This document shows, piece after piece, positions 44,607-47,672 of a DNA stretch of 47,672 bases. The DNA lies in contig NZ_CAJYVQ010000013.1 of the NCBI RefSeq assembly GCF_913778665.1, forward strand, positions 1-47,672. Direction: 5' to 3'. The notes under the pieces were generated by a model. It was not told where the DNA came from and ran no database searches. It saw nothing but the letters and a program-made list of their open reading frames with translations. How positions within the stretch are numbered: position 1 is the first letter of the stretch; each line of letters starts with the position of its first letter. A program made the position numbers and the translations under genes. Source of the stretch: an uncultured Stenotrophomonas sp. (lineage in GTDB: Bacteria > Pseudomonadota > Gammaproteobacteria > Xanthomonadales > Xanthomonadaceae).

Positions 44607-44640
44607 GTGCGGTAATCGACTAAGCGTGCGAATACCGCAC
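44607..44640 (-). promoter_or_regulatory. Cluster of probable PcaR operators for the quinate uptake operon
   Basis: GTGCGAATACCGCAC (44626-44640) is an inverted repeat of GTGCG and CGCAC and matches 11 of 15 bases of the recalled PcaR operator. GTGCGGTAATCGACT (44607-44621) matches 10. Site starts are 19 bases apart, about two helical turns, and they lie next to the predicted -35 box. Confidence 0.6.
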
Positions 44641-44661
44641 TGAATGGGTAATACCATCGTT

Positions 44662-44738
44662 GTATGGGGGTGTCGGCAGGGCTGCCGCCCTGCACCTGCT
44701 CAGTGCAACGGCAACGGCAACGGCTACGGCAACGTCAA
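44662..44738 (+). repeat. Left inverted block of the repeat island, with a GCAACG hexamer array
   Basis: Contains GGCAGGGCTGCCGCCCTGC and CCTGCACCTGCT, then five copies of a hexamer (GCAACG three times, GCTACG, GCAACG; 44705-44734). Its inverse, with only one hexamer copy, is at 45235-45304. Simple-repeat copy number can vary between strains. Confidence 0.7.
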
Positions 44739-44778
44739 AGGCCAGAGCGGCTCTGGGACTCTGCTGGTTGGGCGGGGA

Positions 44779-44866
44779 GGTGTGGGTGGGCAGGACACGC
44801 CGTAAACCCATCCGTGGGGGCTCGATGGCGCCATCCATGGCGCCAACGGTCCTGCCCACCCACACC
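44779..44866. repeat. Large hairpin element, second copy (18-bp stem)
   Basis: Positions 44779-44796 (GGTGTGGGTGGGCAGGAC) pair perfectly with 44849-44866; the 52-base loop has CCGTAAACCCATCCGTGGGG and GGCTCGATGGCGCC. The loop core matches the element at 323-507 in inverse orientation but the stem sequence differs. Confidence 0.85.
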
Positions 44867-44873
44867 GCTCCAC

Positions 44874-45010
44874 CTCTGACAGATTCCGTGCGCTGTTGGT
44901 GGGTGCCGACCGTTGGTCGGCACATCTGTCAGAGATCGAATGAATTCATCCACGCATGGCGTGGATCTACTGGGACGTGCGGCTATTGGTAGGCGTCGAC
45001 CTTGGTCGAC
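44874..45010. repeat. Nested and GTAG/CTAC-type palindromes inside the island
   Basis: CTCTGACAGA/TCTGTCAGAG (44874-44934) encloses GTGCCGACC/GGTCGGCAC (44903-44923). ATCCACGC/GCGTGGAT with CTAC (44948-44970) repeats the unit at 22592-22614. GTCGACC/GGTCGAC (44995-45010) follows GTAGG and is followed by a short T-run. Confidence 0.8.
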
Positions 45011-45042
45011 ACGATTTTTCCATCAGATATCGAAATCCATCT

Positions 45043-45081
45043 GGGGTCAGAGCCCGTTGCGTAGCAACGGGATCCGACCCC
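45043..45081. repeat. Imperfect short-loop palindrome, GGGGTCAGAGCCC family
   Basis: The halves 45043-45060 and 45064-45081 pair around a GTA loop with a few mismatches (AGAG against ATCC). Same outer and loop-flanking layout as the perfect copy at 190-228. Confidence 0.75.
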
Positions 45082-45115
45082 GTACCGTTCCGAAAGATCG
45101 CGGAAGTCTGTCGAA

Positions 45116-45216
45116 GGCGGGGTGGGTCCGGTTGTGGGGGGTGAGCGGCATGGATGCCGCGACCAAGCCCCCATGGATGGGTTTACGGCGTCCCCCTCAA
45201 CCGGACCCACCCCGCC
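45116..45216. repeat. Large hairpin element, third copy (19-bp stem)
   Basis: Positions 45116-45134 (GGCGGGGTGGGTCCGGTTG) pair perfectly with 45198-45216; the 63-base loop includes CCCCCATGGATGGGTTTACG. The right arm is identical to 24664-24682. The stem differs from the other copies although the loop core is shared. Confidence 0.85.
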
Positions 45217-45234
45217 AACCCACGGAATGCCGGG

Positions 45235-45304
45235 TTTTGAAGTTGACGTTGCCGTGGCTCGAAGCAGGTGCAGGGCTGCAAGCCCTGCAAAACACCCCCC
45301 CTAC
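45235..45304 (-). repeat. Right inverted block of the repeat island, ending in the selO stop codon
   Basis: The minus-strand reading begins GTAGGGGGGGTG, then GCAGGGCTTGCAGCCCTGC and CCTGCACCTGCTTCG, homologous to the block at 44662-44738. The GCAGGGCT/AGCCCTGC stem is at 45270-45288. The TAG in its first four bases is the selO stop codon. Confidence 0.75.
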
Positions 45305-46866
45305 GAACTGCAGGACAGCATCGAGCAGCCCGCGCGGTGCTCGGCCCAGGCCGGGCGCTTGCCCGCGTAGTGTTCCAACCCCGGCCGCTGCGTATACGGA
45401 TCGCGCAGCACCTCCTGCAGCGCGTGCACGCCACCCAGGTCGCCCTGCTCGGCGCGGTCGATGGCCTCCTGTGCCAGCCAGTTGCGCAGAACGTACAGCG
45501 GATTGGCCGCACCCATTTTCGCCATGCGTTCGCTGGCCGACAACGGATCGGCCTGCAAACGCACCGCGTAATCCTGCAGCCAGTGCTGCAACGGTGCCTG
45601 CACCGCCTGTTCTCGCGCCTCGTCGTAGTACACCGCCTCCAGCACCGTTGCGTCCGGCGCCGCCGGATCGATGCGCATCAGTGCGCGCCAGGCCAAGGTC
45701 ATGTCCATCGCGCCGTCCTGCATCAGCTGCTGCCAGCGCAGATAAAGCTGCAGGTCCTCATCATCGGCCGCAGCCAGGCCGAGCTTGGCCGCTGCATCGC
45801 GACGGGTGCACGCGGCAAACGTGGACTGATACGCCGCCAGCCCCGCCTGCAGCGGTGCTACATCGGCGAACAACGGCGACAGCGCCTGCGCCAGCCGGCT
45901 CAGGTTCCAATAGGCGACCTGCGGCTGGGTGCCGAAACGATAGCGGCGGCCCTGCGCGTCGGTGGTGTTCGGTGTCCAGTCCGGATCGAAATCCTCGACC
46001 CAGCCGTAGGGGCCGTAATCGAGCGTAAGGCCGAGCACGGACAGGTTGTCGGTGTTCATCACGCCGTGCACAAAGCCCACGCGCATCCAGTGCGCGATCA
46101 TCTCGGCGGTGCGCACCGCGATCTGCGCGTACCAGTCGCCATACAGCAGCTCGCCCTGCCCTTCCAGTTCGGGAAAGTCACGGGCGATGCAGGCGTCGAC
46201 CAGCTGCTGCAGCAGCGCGGTTTCACCGCGCGACGCCGGCAGTTCGAACGAACCGAAACGCAGGAACGACGGCGATACGCGGCACACGATGGCACCGGGC
46301 TCTGCACGCGGATGGCCGTCATAGAACATGTCGCGCACGACGTCTTCGCCGGTGCCGACCAGCGACAGCGCACGCGTAGTCGGAACGCCAAGGTGGTGCA
46401 TCGCTTCACTGCACAGGAACTCGCGGATCGACGAGCGCAGTACCGCGCGACCATCGGCGCCGCGCGAGTACGGCGTCGGTCCCGCACCCTTCAACTGCAG
46501 CTCCCAGTGGCGACCATCCGGTGCGACCAGTTCACCCAGCGAGATCGCCCGGCCGTCGCCCAGCTGCCCGGCCCAATGGCCGAACTGATGGCCGCCATAG
46601 TTGGCCGCCCACGGCTGCATGCCGGCATACAGCGCATTGCCAGCAAACACCTGCGCGAAGCCTTCGTCCTCCACTTCGGCGGTGTCGAAACCCAGCATGG
46701 CGGCTACCTCCGGCGACCAGGCCAGCAGGCTGGGGGACGCGACCGGCGTCGGCATCACCATCGACCAGGCTGCACCGCGCACTTCGCGGCGGCGCGGGCC
46801 GGATTCGGTGTCGCCCGGCAGGGTATGCAGCAGGCGGTTGTCAAAGCGGGGCGTGTCGGTATCCAT
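45301..46866 (-). CDS. selO: Protein adenylyltransferase SelO
   Basis: SelO is a pseudokinase-fold enzyme that transfers AMP from ATP to Ser, Thr or Tyr of target proteins, linked to redox stress. The 521-residue product has WELQLKGAGPTPYSRGADGR (Lys126), SSIREFLCSEAMHHLG, the catalytic-loop NTDN (Asn271, Asp273), LDYGP (Asp283), and VEDFDPDW. The C-terminus is SCSS, so Cys519 sits where animal SelO has selenocysteine. I chose the ATG at 46866, which gives the family start; the longer frame adds 12 residues. Its stop codon lies in a GTAG repeat. Confidence 0.95.
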   Translation of the reverse strand: MDTDTPRFDNRLLHTLPGDTESGPRRREVRGAAWSMVMPTPVASPSLLAWSPEVAAMLGFDTAEVEDEGFAQVFAGNALYAGMQPWAANYGGHQFGHWAGQLGDGRAISLGELVAPDGRHWELQLKGAGPTPYSRGADGRAVLRSSIREFLCSEAMHHLGVPTTRALSLVGTGEDVVRDMFYDGHPRAEPGAIVCRVSPSFLRFGSFELPASRGETALLQQLVDACIARDFPELEGQGELLYGDWYAQIAVRTAEMIAHWMRVGFVHGVMNTDNLSVLGLTLDYGPYGWVEDFDPDWTPNTTDAQGRRYRFGTQPQVAYWNLSRLAQALSPLFADVAPLQAGLAAYQSTFAACTRRDAAAKLGLAAADDEDLQLYLRWQQLMQDGAMDMTLAWRALMRIDPAAPDATVLEAVYYDEAREQAVQAPLQHWLQDYAVRLQADPLSASERMAKMGAANPLYVLRNWLAQEAIDRAEQGDLGGVHALQEVLRDPYTQRPGLEHYAGKRPAWAEHRAGCSMLSCSS

Positions 46867-46898
46867 GGTCTTGAAGATGGGGGCGACCGCCGCCCGCC

Positions 46899-47588
46899 TC
46901 AATTGCCGCTGAGCGCCTGCAGATGGCCGCCGTGGGCCTCGGCGCGCTGGTAGGCCGGGCGTTCACCGATGCGCGCGAGGAAACCGCGCAGCGCCGGCCT
47001 GTCATCCAGCCCGCCTCCGCGTGCGGCCGCGGCCTGGATCGGGAAGCTCATCTGGATGTCGGCGGCGCTGAACCGCTCACCCGCGAACCACGGGCTTTCG
47101 GCCAGGCGACGCTCCATCCAGTCCAGATGCAGGCGTCGCTGCGGGCCGATGAATCCGCGCTCGGCCTTGTCGGCGATGCTGCGTGCGATCGGGCGCGCGA
47201 AGAACGGCATCGGCGCGTTGCGGATGCGGCCCATCACCAGCGTCAGCAGCAGCGGCGGCATCGCCGAACCTTCGGCGTAGTGCAGCCAATAGCGGTAGGC
47301 AATGCGTTCAGCGCCGTCGGACGGAATCGGTGACGGCGACAGCTGGCGCTGGGTGTCGTAGCGGTCAGCAAGGTAATCGAGGATGGCGCCGGACTCGGCC
47401 AGCACCAGCTCTCCGTCCTGCAACACCGGCGACTTGCCGAGCGGATGTACCTGGCGCAACGCCTGCGGCGCCAGCAGCGTCTTCGGATCGCGCGGATAGC
47501 GGCGCAGTTCGTAGTCCAGCCCCAGCTCTTCAAGCATCCACAGCACGCGCAGCGAACGGGAGTTTTCCAGGTGGTGGACGATGCGCAT
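46899..47588 (-). CDS. Glutathione S-transferase family protein
   Basis: A 229-residue cytoplasmic GST: thioredoxin-like N-terminal domain (MRIVHHLENSRSLRVLWMLE to GKSPVLQDGELVLAESGAI, with the conserved cis-Pro and Glu-Ser glutathione-binding residues near 52-66), and an all-helical C-terminal domain with FSAADIQMSFP, the N-capping region. Family suggests conjugation or isomerase activity on an unknown electrophile. Starts at 47588; an ATG at 47609 would add seven residues. It precedes selO by 32 bases and both may respond to oxidative stress. Confidence 0.88.
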   Translation of the reverse strand: MRIVHHLENSRSLRVLWMLEELGLDYELRRYPRDPKTLLAPQALRQVHPLGKSPVLQDGELVLAESGAILDYLADRYDTQRQLSPSPIPSDGAERIAYRYWLHYAEGSAMPPLLLTLVMGRIRNAPMPFFARPIARSIADKAERGFIGPQRRLHLDWMERRLAESPWFAGERFSAADIQMSFPIQAAAARGGGLDDRPALRGFLARIGERPAYQRAEAHGGHLQALSGN

Positions 47589-47617
47589 GGGCGGGCTCTT
47601 GGAATGCATGGCCCATT

Positions 47618-47672
47618 GTAGAGTCGAGCCATGCTCGACTGCCTTCACGCCGCAGTCGAGCATGGCTCGACT
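47618..47672. repeat. Paired GTAG-type palindromes at the window end
   Basis: GTAGAGTCGAGCCATGCTCG begins at 47618 and an inverted copy (GCAGTCGAGCATGGCTCGACT) reaches the window end, so the pair can form one long hairpin. Same organisation as 10751-10824. It lies in the upstream region of the GST gene and is truncated by the window edge. Confidence 0.8.

Larger units (their letters stand above)
44448..45300. other. Non-coding region: quinate operon promoter, then inverted-repeat island
   Basis: No supportable gene. 44448-44640 holds the promoter and putative PcaR sites of the beta-helix operon. 44641-45300 is packed with palindromic elements listed separately; its two ends are homologous inverted blocks (44662-44738 and 45235-45304). 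Confidence 0.85.

Noticed and set aside
44705..44734. CRISPR-like array
   Set aside because: The units are six bases with no spacers; it is a simple tandem repeat and no cas gene is present.

Overview
The window looks like chromosomal DNA of a Stenotrophomonas maltophilia-type gammaproteobacterium (Xanthomonadales). The evidence is very high GC, the linked run cmk-rpsA-ihfB-lapA-lapB, and many short GTAG-ended palindromes between genes that match the SMAG/REP-type repeats I know from S. maltophilia. The assignment comes from gene content and repeats, not from a database match. No phage, insertion sequence, CRISPR array, tRNA or rRNA gene was seen.

Layout. (1) 1-552 is non-coding and rich in palindromes. 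(2) 553-8839, minus strand: envelope polysaccharide genes (galU, a WbpM/CapD-type dehydratase, a WbpL/WecA-type sugar-phosphate transferase), lapB, lapA, ihfB, rpsA and cmk. (3) 9037-13566, plus strand: a zinc-free type L36 protein, a small secreted protein, agmatine-to-putrescine genes aguA and aguB, a GNAT acetyltransferase and a TraB-family membrane protein. (4) 13708-21454, minus strand: an RND efflux operon with one lipoprotein adaptor and two different pump subunits. (5) 21661-28933: two single-haem c-type cytochromes, uup, a LysR regulator divergent from a YeiH-type transporter, dbpA and apt. (6) 29221-44447: a quinate/shikimate and protocatechuate catabolic island. (7) 44448-45300 is a dense island of inverted repeats, followed by selO and a glutathione S-transferase gene on the minus strand.

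The catabolic island is the most coherent system here. A PQQ-dependent membrane dehydrogenase (QuiA), an OprB-type porin, a type I 3-dehydroquinate dehydratase with a signal peptide, and an exported right-handed beta-helix protein would together turn quinate or shikimate into protocatechuate in the periplasm. The beta-helix protein occupies the slot expected for 3-dehydroshikimate dehydratase (QuiC). A PcaK-like carrier would import the product. PcaHG, PcaB, PcaC, PcaD, PcaIJ and PcaF then carry it to succinyl-CoA and acetyl-CoA. The island encodes an IclR-family regulator (PcaR). Sequences close to the 15-bp PcaR operator that I recall from Pseudomonas putida lie upstream of quiA, upstream of pcaI, and in a cluster upstream of the beta-helix/porin operon, so all three transcription units look like one regulon.

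The other notable signal is a family of large hairpin elements (about 323-507, 44779-44866 and 45116-45216, plus a half copy at 24628-24688). Their loop cores are related, but their stem sequences differ from copy to copy while each stem still pairs perfectly. Short GTAG palindromes also run into coding sequence and carry the stop codons of an RND gene and of selO.
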